Shown here one piece after another: positions 17,866-27,608 of a stretch of 64,000 nt of DNA (position 1 is its first letter; each line of letters begins with the position of its first letter). The position numbers and the translations under genes are program-made. The DNA lies in contig QCCB01000004.1 in NCBI GenBank assembly GCA_003278955.1, positions 20,751 to 84,750 of the forward strand, given 5' to 3'. This DNA is from Prochlorococcus sp. AG-347-K10 (lineage in GTDB: Bacteria; Cyanobacteriota; Cyanobacteriia; PCC-6307; Cyanobiaceae). The notes beneath the pieces were generated by a model. That model worked only from the letters and a program-made list of their open reading frames with translations. It did no database searches and had not been told where the DNA came from.

Positions 17866-20769
17866 TTATTTCAGAACCTTTTTAAGATATTTTGCTGTAT
17901 GACTTTTAGGATTTTTAGCTACATCCTCAGGAATACCTTCTGCAATGATTTCTCCTCCTTTATCCCCTCCATCAGGTCCTAAATCTATAATCCAATCTGA
18001 ACATCTAATAACATCTAAATTATGTTCAATAACAATTACTGAATTACCTTTATCTACCAAACGTTGTATCACATCCATTAATTTATGAACATCATAAAAA
18101 CTTAACCCTGTAGTAGGTTCATCAATCAGATATAAAGTTTTTCCAGTAGCCCTTTTTGACAATTCCGTTGCTAACTTAACTCTTTGAGCCTCCCCACCAG
18201 ATAATGTAGGAGCTGGCTGGCCTAATTTGACATATCCTAAGCCAACATCAACCAATGTAGATAATCTATCAGCAGCTTGAGGTATAGCAGAAAAAGTTTC
18301 TGCAGCTTGTTCAACAGTCATCTCTAAAACATCAGATATATTGAAACCTTTATATTTAACTTGAAGAGTTTCTCTATTAAAACGAGCTCCTTTACATACT
18401 TCACATTGAACATACACATCAGGTAAAAAATTCATTTCTATAACATTGACTCCCTGGCCTTTACAAGCTTCGCATCTTCCTCCTTTCACATTAAAGCTAA
18501 ATTGACCAGCCTGATAACCTCTTGCTTTTGCTTCTACTGTGGCAGTAAATATCTGCCTTATAGGGTCAAAAGCACCTGTATATGTAGCAGGATTTGATCT
18601 TGGAGTTCTTCCTATTGGAGATTGATCAATAACGATAACTTTATCAATTGCCTTTATCCCCTTTAACTCTTTTACACCTTGAGGAAAAGGGACTTTTAAT
18701 CCAAGAGAATGACATAATGCAGGATGAAGTAATTCATTTATCAAAGTGCTCTTTCCACTTCCACTCACACCAGTTACAGAAACTAACCTTCCTAAAGGAA
18801 ATTCAACAGAAATATTTTTTAAATTATTTTTAGAGCAATTATTTAAAATTAAACTTTTTTTTACTGATGATCTACGTTCTTTTGGAGTAGGAATTGACTT
18901 CCTACCACTAAGATAAGCTCCAGTTAATGACTTTTCTGAATTTAATACATCTTGATAAGATCCTTTAGCAATAATTTCCCCACCATAAACACCTGCCCCT
19001 GGACCAATATCTACTAAATAATCTGCGGATTTCATAGTATCTTCATCATGTTCAACGACAACCAAAGTATTTCCCAAGTCTCTTAAGCTTTTTAATGTTT
19101 CTAATAATCTGTCATTGTCTCTCTGATGCAAACCAATACTTGGTTCATCTAATACATATAAAACGCCAGTAAGACCTGCACCTATTTGTGTAGCCAATCT
19201 AATACGCTGAGCCTCACCACCAGACAAAGTCATAGCTGGTCTATCTAAAGTCAAATAATCTAAACCTACATTAATTAAAAACTTCAAACGTAAACGAATC
19301 TCTTTTAAAACCAATTCACCTATCTGCTTTTGTTTTTCTGATAAAGATATATTTTCTTTCTTTGTCTTACCTAAGCCCATAATGCGCTCTACGTGGTTTA
19401 GGGTTTCAGAAACGCTTATAGAAGTTAAATCAGTAATGTTGTATGGACCAATTTTAACTGCCAAAGCCTCAGGTCTTAATCTTTTTCCAGAACATGTCTT
19501 ACAGGGAACTAATTCTAGATACTTTTCTAATTTTTGTTTAACTGATTCTCCATTGGCTTCATTCAATTGCCTTTCTAATATTGGCAAAATCCCCTCAAAA
19601 GGTCTTTCAAAACCACTAGAAGTTTTAAAACGACTATCAGCTTGGATTAATATTGGTTTATCTGATCCCAAAAGTAGAACTTTTTTTTGCAAATCACTTA
19701 AATCTTTCCAAGGAGTTTTTAACTCAAAACCATAAGCTTGTCCTACAGAATAAAGTAAAGAGAAGTAATAAGTATTATCTTTTTCACTCCAAGGAGCTAT
19801 TGCTGCATAAACAGGTAATGTTTTATCAGGTATGACTCTATCCGCAGTAAATTTTTTTAAATAACCTATCCCATGACAATCTGGACAGGCCCCATATGGG
19901 CTATTAAAAGAGAATAATCTAGGAGAAAGTTCTTCAACGATAGATCCATGTACAGGACATGCATAATTTTCTGAGTAAAGTTTTTCTCTTTCTAAGTTAG
20001 AAGGTAAGTTTTCTCCTTTTTTTGGAACAACTTCTACTATTGCTAAGCCATCGCCTCTTTTGAGACAAGTTTGTAGAGAATCATTTAATCTTTCTTGTAT
20101 GCCTTCTCTTGCAATTAATCTATCTACTACTACCTCAATATTATGAATTTGATTTTTATCTAATTCAATACTATCAGCAAGTTCTCTTACCTCTCCATTG
20201 ATTCTTACCCTAGCAAATCCTTCAGCAGCTAGTCCGCTTATTAATTTTGTATGTGTTCCTTTCTTACCTCTTACAACAGGAGCCAACAATTGGTACCTTG
20301 TCCCTTCTGGTAAAAGAAGAATTTGATCCACCATTTCATCAATTGTTTGAGGCGCAATTGGAATACCACAATGGTGACAATGAGGCTCACCAGCACGACC
20401 AAACAATAATCTTAAATAATCTTGTATTTCCGTTACTGTTCCAACTGTTGATCGAGGATTATGACTTGTAGATTTTTGATCAATTGAAATAGCAGGTGAT
20501 AAACCTTCAATATTGTCAACATCTGGTTTATCTACTTGACCCAAAAATTGCCTTGCGTATGCAGAAAGACTCTCAACATATCTTCTTTGACCTTCAGCAA
20601 AAATAGTATCAAAGGCCAGAGAACTTTTCCCACTTCCACTCACACCTGTAAAAACTATAAATTTATTCCTAGGTAGAGAAAGATCAATATTTTTTAAATT
20701 ATGCTGACGAGCTCCCCTAATATTAATTGAGTTATCTTCTCCAAAACTACTATCGACTTTATTAACCAT
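17866..20769 (-). CDS. uvrA: Excinuclease ABC subunit A
   Basis: A 967-residue damage sensor of nucleotide excision repair, forming the UvrA2-UvrB complex. It has two ABC ATPase modules. The first Walker A is GVSGSGKS at 42-49; the second is GVSGSGKSTLINE in the C-terminal half. Each has an LSGGEAQR signature. Three zinc-binding segments are visible: CHHCGIP, with CPVHG and CPDCHG; CKTCSGKRL; and CEACKGQG with CEVCKGARF. Length is normal. recN lies 54 bases upstream on the same strand, so the two repair genes may share a transcript. Confidence 0.98.
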   Translation of the reverse strand: MVNKVDSSFGEDNSINIRGARQHNLKNIDLSLPRNKFIVFTGVSGSGKSSLAFDTIFAEGQRRYVESLSAYARQFLGQVDKPDVDNIEGLSPAISIDQKSTSHNPRSTVGTVTEIQDYLRLLFGRAGEPHCHHCGIPIAPQTIDEMVDQILLLPEGTRYQLLAPVVRGKKGTHTKLISGLAAEGFARVRINGEVRELADSIELDKNQIHNIEVVVDRLIAREGIQERLNDSLQTCLKRGDGLAIVEVVPKKGENLPSNLEREKLYSENYACPVHGSIVEELSPRLFSFNSPYGACPDCHGIGYLKKFTADRVIPDKTLPVYAAIAPWSEKDNTYYFSLLYSVGQAYGFELKTPWKDLSDLQKKVLLLGSDKPILIQADSRFKTSSGFERPFEGILPILERQLNEANGESVKQKLEKYLELVPCKTCSGKRLRPEALAVKIGPYNITDLTSISVSETLNHVERIMGLGKTKKENISLSEKQKQIGELVLKEIRLRLKFLINVGLDYLTLDRPAMTLSGGEAQRIRLATQIGAGLTGVLYVLDEPSIGLHQRDNDRLLETLKSLRDLGNTLVVVEHDEDTMKSADYLVDIGPGAGVYGGEIIAKGSYQDVLNSEKSLTGAYLSGRKSIPTPKERRSSVKKSLILNNCSKNNLKNISVEFPLGRLVSVTGVSGSGKSTLINELLHPALCHSLGLKVPFPQGVKELKGIKAIDKVIVIDQSPIGRTPRSNPATYTGAFDPIRQIFTATVEAKARGYQAGQFSFNVKGGRCEACKGQGVNVIEMNFLPDVYVQCEVCKGARFNRETLQVKYKGFNISDVLEMTVEQAAETFSAIPQAADRLSTLVDVGLGYVKLGQPAPTLSGGEAQRVKLATELSKRATGKTLYLIDEPTTGLSFYDVHKLMDVIQRLVDKGNSVIVIEHNLDVIRCSDWIIDLGPDGGDKGGEIIAEGIPEDVAKNPKSHTAKYLKKVLK

Positions 20770-20823
20770 GTTTAAATCTAAATTATGATTTAAAAAGATT
20801 ATTATAGTAGAATTTTTTTTATA

Positions 20824-22503
20824 TTACGCAGCTGAGTGATCAAGAAGTCTAGAAGCATATTCGTTTACTTCGCATGAACCTCCACCTATAAGTTCCATTA
20901 GTTCATTTTTTCTTTGATTTTTTGTAGTTAGTTTTGCGATTGAAGTAAAAGTTATCCCATTAATTACGTTTTTATTAACTTTGAAATGAGCTGAACCCCT
21001 TGCAGCGAGAAATGGCTGATGTGTAATACATAAGACCTGTTGATTTTTAGAAATTTCTTTTATGAGCTCCACCAAAGAAAATAGAGATTTACCGCTTAAA
21101 CCACTATCAATTTCATCTAAAAAGAAAGTATTGGGTTTTTTAGAAATACTTGATTTAATAGCTAACAAGAATCTTGACATTTCTCCGCCAGAAATAACAT
21201 TTGATAATGGAGCAAGTTTCTGATCAGGATTAGCCGAAAACAAAAAATTTATATCGTCAATTCCATCGCCAGAAGGCTTGCACTCTGAGAATTGAATTGA
21301 AAAATTTGCATTTTCTAAACCTAGATTGCTTAAAATTGACATTACTGAAATTTGTAACTGTTTAGCAATTTTTTTTCTTTCAGTAGATTGAATAACAAAT
21401 AAAGAATTTAGATTACTTTGTAAATTCTCAATTTGAGCTTTAATTATGGAAATCTCATTACCTTGATCATTTTGTTGAAAATACGTTTTTAATTGATCGC
21501 GCTTTTCAATTAATTGAGTTAAGTCCAATGAAAAAGTTCTCTCTAAGTTTTTTAAAAAGAATAATCTTTTTTGTATTTCTGGAAGATTAGATTCATAATT
21601 TTCTATTTCTTGCAAATATGATTTTAAATCAAAAATTAAATCTTCAACATCAGCATAAATATTTAATAACTTCTCTCTAAATTTTTGAATCTTTAAATCG
21701 AAATCTGCTGTTTTATTTAAAATCTTTAGTGATTGATTGATAAAAGAAGTTACTGACGGTTCATCATGACTGAAATTGTTTAAGTTTTCTAATGATGATT
21801 TAATTGAATTATTAATTTCTAGATTATTTACTAGTTTATTTTCCAATAACTCTAATTCTAAAATTTCTTCACTTGAATTTAAATCAGCTTCTTCTAAACT
21901 CTTCAACATGTGCTTAATTGCTAAGTTTTTTTCTGTTTGATTCCTAGAAAATTCTATTTTTTCATGCATTAATCCTTCCAAAACTTTAGTTTCTCCCCAT
22001 ATACTTTTAATCTTTTCGCTAGTATCTTTTGATTCTTGGGAAGATAAGTCATCAATAATTAATCTTCTCTTATCTAAAGAATCAAATATAAAAGTGTCGG
22101 ATTGACCTGCAAAATCAATTAAAAATCGTCCAAGCTTTTCTAATAATTGTCTATTTATTGATAAATTATTAACGCTATATTTGGATAAAATTTTATTATT
22201 TTTTTTATAAGATTTTCTTTTAATTTGTAGTTCTGAAGAAGTTATTTCAAAACCATTAACAATTAACCAATCATTAATCTGGGTAGAAGAAGAAAATATG
22301 GCCTCGATAAAGCAACAATCTTTTCCTGGACGTATTAAATGTTTTAGAGGTATATTAGTTCCACCAAATAAAGCATTTAGGGAATCCACAATTAATGATT
22401 TTCCTGAACCTGAATCTCCCGTTATGATATTCAAACCTTTTTCGAAATTAATTTCTATAATTTCTATTAAGGCAATATTTTTTATTTTTAGTTGTATTAA
22501 CAT
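20824..22503 (-). CDS. recN: DNA repair protein RecN
   Basis: A 559-residue SMC-like ATPase of double-strand break repair. Walker A is GDSGSGKS at 29-36. A long Lys/Glu/Leu-rich middle (about 150-380) has coiled-coil character. The C-terminal ABC signature ISGGEMSRFLLAIKS and Walker B TFFLDEIDSGLSG follow, with the His-loop ITHQPFLAARG. Length is normal for RecN. Immediately upstream of uvrA on the same strand. It is divergent from the UbiB-type gene with a 68-base gap. Confidence 0.95.
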   Translation of the reverse strand: MLIQLKIKNIALIEIIEINFEKGLNIITGDSGSGKSLIVDSLNALFGGTNIPLKHLIRPGKDCCFIEAIFSSSTQINDWLIVNGFEITSSELQIKRKSYKKNNKILSKYSVNNLSINRQLLEKLGRFLIDFAGQSDTFIFDSLDKRRLIIDDLSSQESKDTSEKIKSIWGETKVLEGLMHEKIEFSRNQTEKNLAIKHMLKSLEEADLNSSEEILELELLENKLVNNLEINNSIKSSLENLNNFSHDEPSVTSFINQSLKILNKTADFDLKIQKFREKLLNIYADVEDLIFDLKSYLQEIENYESNLPEIQKRLFFLKNLERTFSLDLTQLIEKRDQLKTYFQQNDQGNEISIIKAQIENLQSNLNSLFVIQSTERKKIAKQLQISVMSILSNLGLENANFSIQFSECKPSGDGIDDINFLFSANPDQKLAPLSNVISGGEMSRFLLAIKSSISKKPNTFFLDEIDSGLSGKSLFSLVELIKEISKNQQVLCITHQPFLAARGSAHFKVNKNVINGITFTSIAKLTTKNQRKNELMELIGGGSCEVNEYASRLLDHSAA

Positions 22504-22571
22504 GATAATTCTTCCATATAGAAAAATTAACTTCTTTTTTAAAAAAATAAAGGTTTTAAATATATAAAGTT

Positions 22572-24428
22572 ATGAAAGAAGATTTTACCGATTTTATTGA
22601 GTTATCTGGACTCTTAAATTATGATCCAGATACAATTTCTAAAATATACAAAAAAAATCCTAAAAGACTTTTAAGAAGACTTTGGCAAACACTCCTACCT
22701 ATTTTTGCTTACATTTTTTCCGTTGGATGGGATAAATTAACTGGAAGACTGAAAAATGAAGAGCAAGCAAGATTTAGAGCAAAAGAATTAACAAATTTGT
22801 TAGTAGAACTTGGACCTGCATTTGTTAAGGCAGGCCAAGCTTTATCAACAAGACCAGATATAATCCCAGCTATTCTTCTAGAAGAATTATCTGAATTGCA
22901 AGATCAGCTCCCTGGTTTTGATGGCGATAAAGCTATGGAATTAATAGAAGAAGATTTAGGAAAAAAAATAGATGAGATTTTTTTAGAAATTGATAAAGAG
23001 CCAATTTCTGCTGCCTCTTTAGGTCAAGTGCATAAAGCTAAACTAAAAAATGAAGAGATCGTTGCAATAAAAGTACAACGGCCAGGTTTAAGAGAACAAA
23101 TAACCTTAGACCTTTACATTGTAAGAAATATTGCTTATTGGCTAAAAAACAATATCGGATTAATAAGAAGTGATCTAGTTGCTTTGATTGATGAATTAGG
23201 CAAGAGAGTTTTTGAAGAGATGGATTATCTAAACGAAGCTGCAAATGCAGAAAAATTTAGAGATATGCATAACCATAACAAGATGATTGCCGTACCAAAA
23301 ATTTATAAAGAAATAACTTCAAGAAGAGTTTTAGCAATGGAATGGATAGACGGTACAAAATTAACAAATTTAGAGGACGTAAAAAAATTAGGAATTAATC
23401 CTGATGACATGATTGATATAGGGGTGCAATGCAGTTTAGAACAGCTTTTAGAACATGGTTTTTTTCATGCAGACCCGCATCCAGGTAATTTATTAGCCTT
23501 AGAAGATGGAAGATTATGTTATCTAGATTTTGGAATGATGAGCGAGGTTTCCAGAGAATCCAGGTCAGGATTAATTCAAGCAGTAGTCCACTTAGTAAAT
23601 AAGAACTTCGATAAATTGTCCCAAGATTTCGTAAAATTAGGATTTTTATCAGAGGAAGTTAATCTAGAACCCATTGTTCCAGCATTTCAAGATGTTTTCA
23701 TTAACGCCGTTGAACAAGGAGTTTCAAAGATGGATTTTAAGAGCGTTACTGACGATATGTCTGGTGTTATGTATAAATTCCCCTTTAGACTACCCCCGTA
23801 TTATGCTCTTATAATTAGATCATTACTTACATTAGAGGGAATAGCTTTAAGCGTAGATCCAAACTTCAAAATATTAGGCGCAGCTTATCCATATTTTGCA
23901 AGAAGATTAATGGAAGACCCTGATCCACAATTAAGGGAAAGCCTTAAAGAAATGCTTTTTGATAATAAAAAATTTAAATGGGATCGTTTAGAAGATCTTC
24001 TTTCTAACGCTGCAAAGCAAACAAACCTCGATTTGGAAAAACTTTTAGACGAAGTTATAAATCTTCTCTTTTCTTCGAATGGAGGATTTCTTAGAAATGA
24101 GATAGTTGAAGGTTTAACAAATCAGATAGATTTACTTAGTCTAAAAATATTGAAAAGTTTTAATAATTATCTTCCACAATCAATTAAATTAAACACTACT
24201 AACGAAAATAATAACTTGAGTGACCTTATTATTTATGTTGAGCCATTGAGAAACTTTTTAGAGATTTTACAAAAAGTACCGGGGTATTCAATTGACATTT
24301 TTCTAAAAAGATTACCAAGACTTGTTAATGAGCCCTACACAAAAGAGATGAGTATAAAAATTGCAAAAAAAGTAACTGAAAAAGGAGTAGTAAGACTTGT
24401 TAAGATTGCAGCTGGTGCAAATATATAA
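22572..24428 (+). CDS. UbiB/ABC1-type atypical kinase
   Basis: A 618-residue member of the ABC1/ADCK/UbiB family. The hallmarks are there: the KxGQ helix (KAGQALSTRPD, residues 86-96), the Ala-rich nucleotide loop SAASLGQVHKA, VAIKVQRPG with the ATP-contacting Lys, EEMDYLNEAANAEKF, and HADPHPGNLL followed by LDFGMM (the DFG motif). In eukaryotes and E. coli such proteins support ubiquinone synthesis. In cyanobacteria and plastids they are linked to prenylquinone (plastoquinone, tocopherol) metabolism; its substrate here is unknown. The DUF1400 gene begins at the very next base, indicating an operon with thrC. Confidence 0.93.
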   Translation: MKEDFTDFIELSGLLNYDPDTISKIYKKNPKRLLRRLWQTLLPIFAYIFSVGWDKLTGRLKNEEQARFRAKELTNLLVELGPAFVKAGQALSTRPDIIPAILLEELSELQDQLPGFDGDKAMELIEEDLGKKIDEIFLEIDKEPISAASLGQVHKAKLKNEEIVAIKVQRPGLREQITLDLYIVRNIAYWLKNNIGLIRSDLVALIDELGKRVFEEMDYLNEAANAEKFRDMHNHNKMIAVPKIYKEITSRRVLAMEWIDGTKLTNLEDVKKLGINPDDMIDIGVQCSLEQLLEHGFFHADPHPGNLLALEDGRLCYLDFGMMSEVSRESRSGLIQAVVHLVNKNFDKLSQDFVKLGFLSEEVNLEPIVPAFQDVFINAVEQGVSKMDFKSVTDDMSGVMYKFPFRLPPYYALIIRSLLTLEGIALSVDPNFKILGAAYPYFARRLMEDPDPQLRESLKEMLFDNKKFKWDRLEDLLSNAAKQTNLDLEKLLDEVINLLFSSNGGFLRNEIVEGLTNQIDLLSLKILKSFNNYLPQSIKLNTTNENNNLSDLIIYVEPLRNFLEILQKVPGYSIDIFLKRLPRLVNEPYTKEMSIKIAKKVTEKGVVRLVKIAAGANI

Positions 24429-25001
24429 ATGAAGTTTAATAAATTTTTAAAATTTAAAATATTTTTTATTTTAGTAATTTCTCCATTATTTTTTAATGTT
24501 CCAAAAGCTTATACTGCTGAAGAAATTAAAATCACATATAGCATATTTTCTAGAACAATTAAAGTAAATTCATTAAAAACTTTTGCTAAAGAAGGTAAAT
24601 CTACAAGACAATTAAAAAGAATTTTGAAAGCAACTGGGTCTCCCGATAAAGAAATTAGAAAAGTATTAAACAAAGATTTTGAAGTACCTATTACCATTGC
24701 AAGCAAACTAATATATTCTGAAATAGGAAATGTTTTTTTAACAAGACTTTCATCTATAATCCACCCACCCAGAGCAACTGATGAAAGAACAGGTATGCTG
24801 GCCCTAAGAGCAAGCGTAATTCAAGGAATTAACATAGGAAATGGAAAAATAAATCTAGTAAATTTTTTTGAAGGATATCCAACTAAAACTGTAATTTTAG
24901 ATGTCAGCGCTTTGAGCAAAGTTATGAATAAAGTAGAATCGATTTCAGAATTATTAACCTTTTTCACCAACTCACCTCTAGAAAAAATCAAAACGAATTA
25001 A
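24429..25001 (+). CDS. Exported DUF1400 protein without hydrolase domain
   Basis: A 190-residue protein with a clear signal peptide (about residues 1-30: Lys-rich start, hydrophobic core, cleavage near KAYTAEE). The remaining ~160 residues resemble DUF1400 (ITYSIFSRTIKVNSLKTFAK, then a helical part, LTRLSSIIHPP, ALRASVIQG and LVNFFEGYPTKTVILD). In many cyanobacteria DUF1400 sits at the N-terminus of an alpha/beta hydrolase; here it stands alone with no catalytic Ser motif. Its start abuts the UbiB-type stop, and thrC follows 6 bases later. The function is unknown; location in the lumen or periplasm is inferred. Confidence 0.8.
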   Translation: MKFNKFLKFKIFFILVISPLFFNVPKAYTAEEIKITYSIFSRTIKVNSLKTFAKEGKSTRQLKRILKATGSPDKEIRKVLNKDFEVPITIASKLIYSEIGNVFLTRLSSIIHPPRATDERTGMLALRASVIQGINIGNGKINLVNFFEGYPTKTVILDVSALSKVMNKVESISELLTFFTNSPLEKIKTN

Positions 25002-25007
25002 ACAACC

Positions 25008-26111
25008 ATGGTGTTATTCAATAAAATAAAAAATAAACTGCGTATTAATTACAGAAAAAAAAGATGGCCAGGTCTAATAGAAGCTTATAAACAATATCTT
25101 CCAGTTACAAAGAAAACTCCTATTATTTCCCTAAATGAAGGAAATACACCACTAATTCTAAGCGAGTCAATTAGCAACTTAATTGGAAATGGAACAAAAG
25201 TTTTTTTAAAATATGATGGCCTTAATCCAACAGGATCTTTTAAAGATCGTGGAATGACTATGGCAATTAGCAAAGCAAAAGAAGAAGGCCGTGAAGCAGT
25301 AATTTGTGCAAGTACTGGAAATACCTCTGCAGCTGCTGCTGCATATGCTTCGAGAGGAGGATTAAAACCTTATGTTTTAATCCCAGAAGGATTTGTTGCA
25401 CAAGGAAAGCTTGCGCAAGCATTAATGTATGGTGCTGAAATAATATCTATTAATGGAAACTTTGATAAGGCTCTTGAAATTGTTAGAGATTTATCCTCAG
25501 AACATCCTATAGAGCTTGTTAATTCTGTTAATCCATATCGAATACAAGGACAAAAGACGGCAGCTTTTGAAATAGTTGATGACTTAGGTTATGCTCCTGA
25601 TTGGCTCTGTATTCCAATGGGTAATGCAGGAAACATAACTGCTTATTGGATGGGATTTAAAGAATATTCAACAATAAAAAAGAATTTGAAATTACCAATA
25701 ATGATGGGTTTTCAGTCCGAAGGCTCTGCTCCATTAGTAAAAAATATAATAGTTAAGGATCCAGAAACAATTGCAACTGCAATAAGAATTGGAAATCCTG
25801 TAAATAGAGAAAAAGCAAAAAAAGTAAGGAAAGAGAGTAAAGGAGACTTTCAATCAGTTACAGATGAAGAAATAATCAATGCTTATAAAATTCTTGCCAA
25901 AGAGGGAGTATTTTGTGAACCTGCCAGTGCAGCATCAGTTGCTGGACTGATTAAAAATAAAAATAGAATTCAGAAAGAATCGACTATTGTTTGTGTTCTG
26001 ACTGGAAATGGATTGAAAGATCCTGATTGCGCTATAAAAAACAACGATGCTATTTTTAGGAAAAATATTGAACCTTCATTAAAAAATATAACTAAGATCT
26101 TGGGATATTAA
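25008..26111 (+). CDS. thrC: Threonine synthase
   Basis: A 367-residue PLP enzyme that converts O-phosphohomoserine to threonine. The PLP-binding Lys is residue 79, in [12 protein letters not shown]. The phosphate-binding region [19 protein letters not shown] follows, and later [14 protein letters not shown] and [10 protein letters not shown]. It belongs to the short bacterial threonine synthase class of about 350-370 residues. It is the last gene before the dnaN upstream region. The ATG at 25008 lies 6 bases after the DUF1400 stop, so it is probably translated from the ubiB-like operon. Confidence 0.96.
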   Translation: MVLFNKIKNKLRINYRKKRWPGLIEAYKQYLPVTKKTPIISLNEGNTPLILSESISNLIGNGTKVFLKYDGLNPTGSFKDRGMTMAISKAKEEGREAVICASTGNTSAAAAAYASRGGLKPYVLIPEGFVAQGKLAQALMYGAEIISINGNFDKALEIVRDLSSEHPIELVNSVNPYRIQGQKTAAFEIVDDLGYAPDWLCIPMGNAGNITAYWMGFKEYSTIKKNLKLPIMMGFQSEGSAPLVKNIIVKDPETIATAIRIGNPVNREKAKKVRKESKGDFQSVTDEEIINAYKILAKEGVFCEPASAASVAGLIKNKNRIQKESTIVCVLTGNGLKDPDCAIKNNDAIFRKNIEPSLKNITKILGY

Positions 26112-26449
26112 AATCCAAAAAAAATAGTGTCTGTGGAAATCAATTAAAAATAGACCTCATTTGTTGAAAAGTACATAACAAGAAATTCTATTTGTTGAAT
26201 ATTTTTTACTTTTTTCGAAAATTTTAAATTTATTTAACAAATAAAAAATTTTTTACACATATTCTTTTCTTCGTAAACTAAATAAACAAGCTGTTTTATT
26301 GAAGAATTCCACAGTTCCCACAAAAACTACTACTACTAGATTTTTTATTTTATTATTTATTTTTATATTAGAAAAAGAATGAAAAATAAATTTATTGAAT
26401 TTAATTTACGAAAAAAGTATATTGTATTTGTAAAAAGTTCCAAATTCTG
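26112..26449. other. Gene-free region upstream of dnaN: candidate replication origin and dnaN promoter
   Basis: 338 bases with no credible ORF, the longest gene-free stretch here. Four near-matches to the cyanobacterial DnaA box TTTTCCACA occur: ATTTCCACA on the minus strand (26132-26140), TTTTACACA (26251-26259), AATTCCACA (26305-26313) and GTTCCCACA (26314-26322). The last two are exactly abutting. None is a perfect match. The flanks are nearly pure A+T (about 26170-26260 and 26340-26430), as in an unwinding element. In several cyanobacteria oriC lies beside dnaN. The dnaN promoter must also be within this stretch; no -35/-10 pair stands out. Confidence 0.5.
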
Positions 26450-27607
26450 ATGGAAATTATTTGTAATCAAAATGAATTAAATAATGCTATACAACTAGTA
26501 AGCAAGGCAGTTGCTTCAAGGCCAACGCATCCAATTCTTGCAAACATACTTTTAACAGCTGACGAAGGAACTAATAAAATTAGTGTCACAGGATTTGACT
26601 TAAATTTAGGAATTCAAACTTCTTTTGATGGAACTGTCAAAAATAGTGGAGCCATTACTATACCTTCAAAACTTTTATCCGAAATAGTAAATAAACTACC
26701 TAATGAAACTCCTGTTTCTCTAGAAGTAGACGAGAATTCAGATAATATCCTAATAAAAAGTGATAGAGGTTCTTTTAATCTAAAAGGGATCCCCTCTGAT
26801 GAATATCCTAATTTGCCATTTGTTGAAAGCGGTACTTCCTTAAATATTGATCCTAGTTCTTTTTTAAAAGCTTTAAAATCTACCATTTTTGCCAGTAGTA
26901 ATGATGATTCAAAGCAACTACTAACAGGTGTCAATTTTACTTTCAAACCAAATTATTTAGAGTCTGCTTCTACAGATGGTCATAGATTGGCTGTTGCCTT
27001 AATTGGTAATGAAGAACATATTAAAAATAAAGAAAACTTATCTTCAAATGTTGATGATTTATCGGTAACTATCCCAACTAGATCATTGAGAGAAATTGAA
27101 AAACTAGTATCTTTGAAAACCTCAGAAAATTCAATTAAGCTTTTCTATGACAAAGGTCAAGTAGTATTTATATCTTCTAATCAAATAATTACTACAAGAA
27201 CTTTAGAAGGTACTTATCCTAATTATTCACAATTAATTCCTGATTCTTTCTCTAAAATTCTAAATTTTAATACAAAAAAATTAATTGATTCATTAGAAAG
27301 AATTGCTGTTTTGGCTGATCAGCAAAGTAGTGTTGTAAAGATTAAATTAGATGATACCGATTTAGCTTCAATCAGTGCAGATGCTCAAGATATTGGAAAT
27401 GCAAATGAATCAATACCTGTTTCTTATTCTGGAGAAAATTTTGATATTGCATTTAACGTAAGATATTTATTAGAAGGTTTAAAAGTTATTGCTTCTGAAA
27501 ATGTACTTTTAAAGTGTAATATTGCAACTACTCCAGCGGTTTTTGTACCAGAAGATAATCTTAATTCTTTTACTTATTTAGTTATGCCTGTGCAGGTTCG
27601 TTCTTAA
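26450..27607 (+). CDS. dnaN: DNA polymerase III beta subunit (sliding clamp)
   Basis: The 385-residue clamp encircles DNA and tethers polymerase III, and also binds repair factors. Three clamp domains of about 125 residues each are recognisable: the start MEIICNQNELNNAIQLVSKA, the middle ATDGHRLAVALIG-type segment (STDGHRLAVAL), and the C-terminal TYLVMPVQVR, which forms the partner-binding groove end. Length is slightly longer than the E. coli clamp (366), normal for cyanobacteria. ATG 26450. The next gene starts one base after its stop, so dnaN heads the run dnaN-PRC-purL-purF. Confidence 0.97.
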   Translation: MEIICNQNELNNAIQLVSKAVASRPTHPILANILLTADEGTNKISVTGFDLNLGIQTSFDGTVKNSGAITIPSKLLSEIVNKLPNETPVSLEVDENSDNILIKSDRGSFNLKGIPSDEYPNLPFVESGTSLNIDPSSFLKALKSTIFASSNDDSKQLLTGVNFTFKPNYLESASTDGHRLAVALIGNEEHIKNKENLSSNVDDLSVTIPTRSLREIEKLVSLKTSENSIKLFYDKGQVVFISSNQIITTRTLEGTYPNYSQLIPDSFSKILNFNTKKLIDSLERIAVLADQQSSVVKIKLDDTDLASISADAQDIGNANESIPVSYSGENFDIAFNVRYLLEGLKVIASENVLLKCNIATTPAVFVPEDNLNSFTYLVMPVQVRS

Positions 27608-27608
27608 T

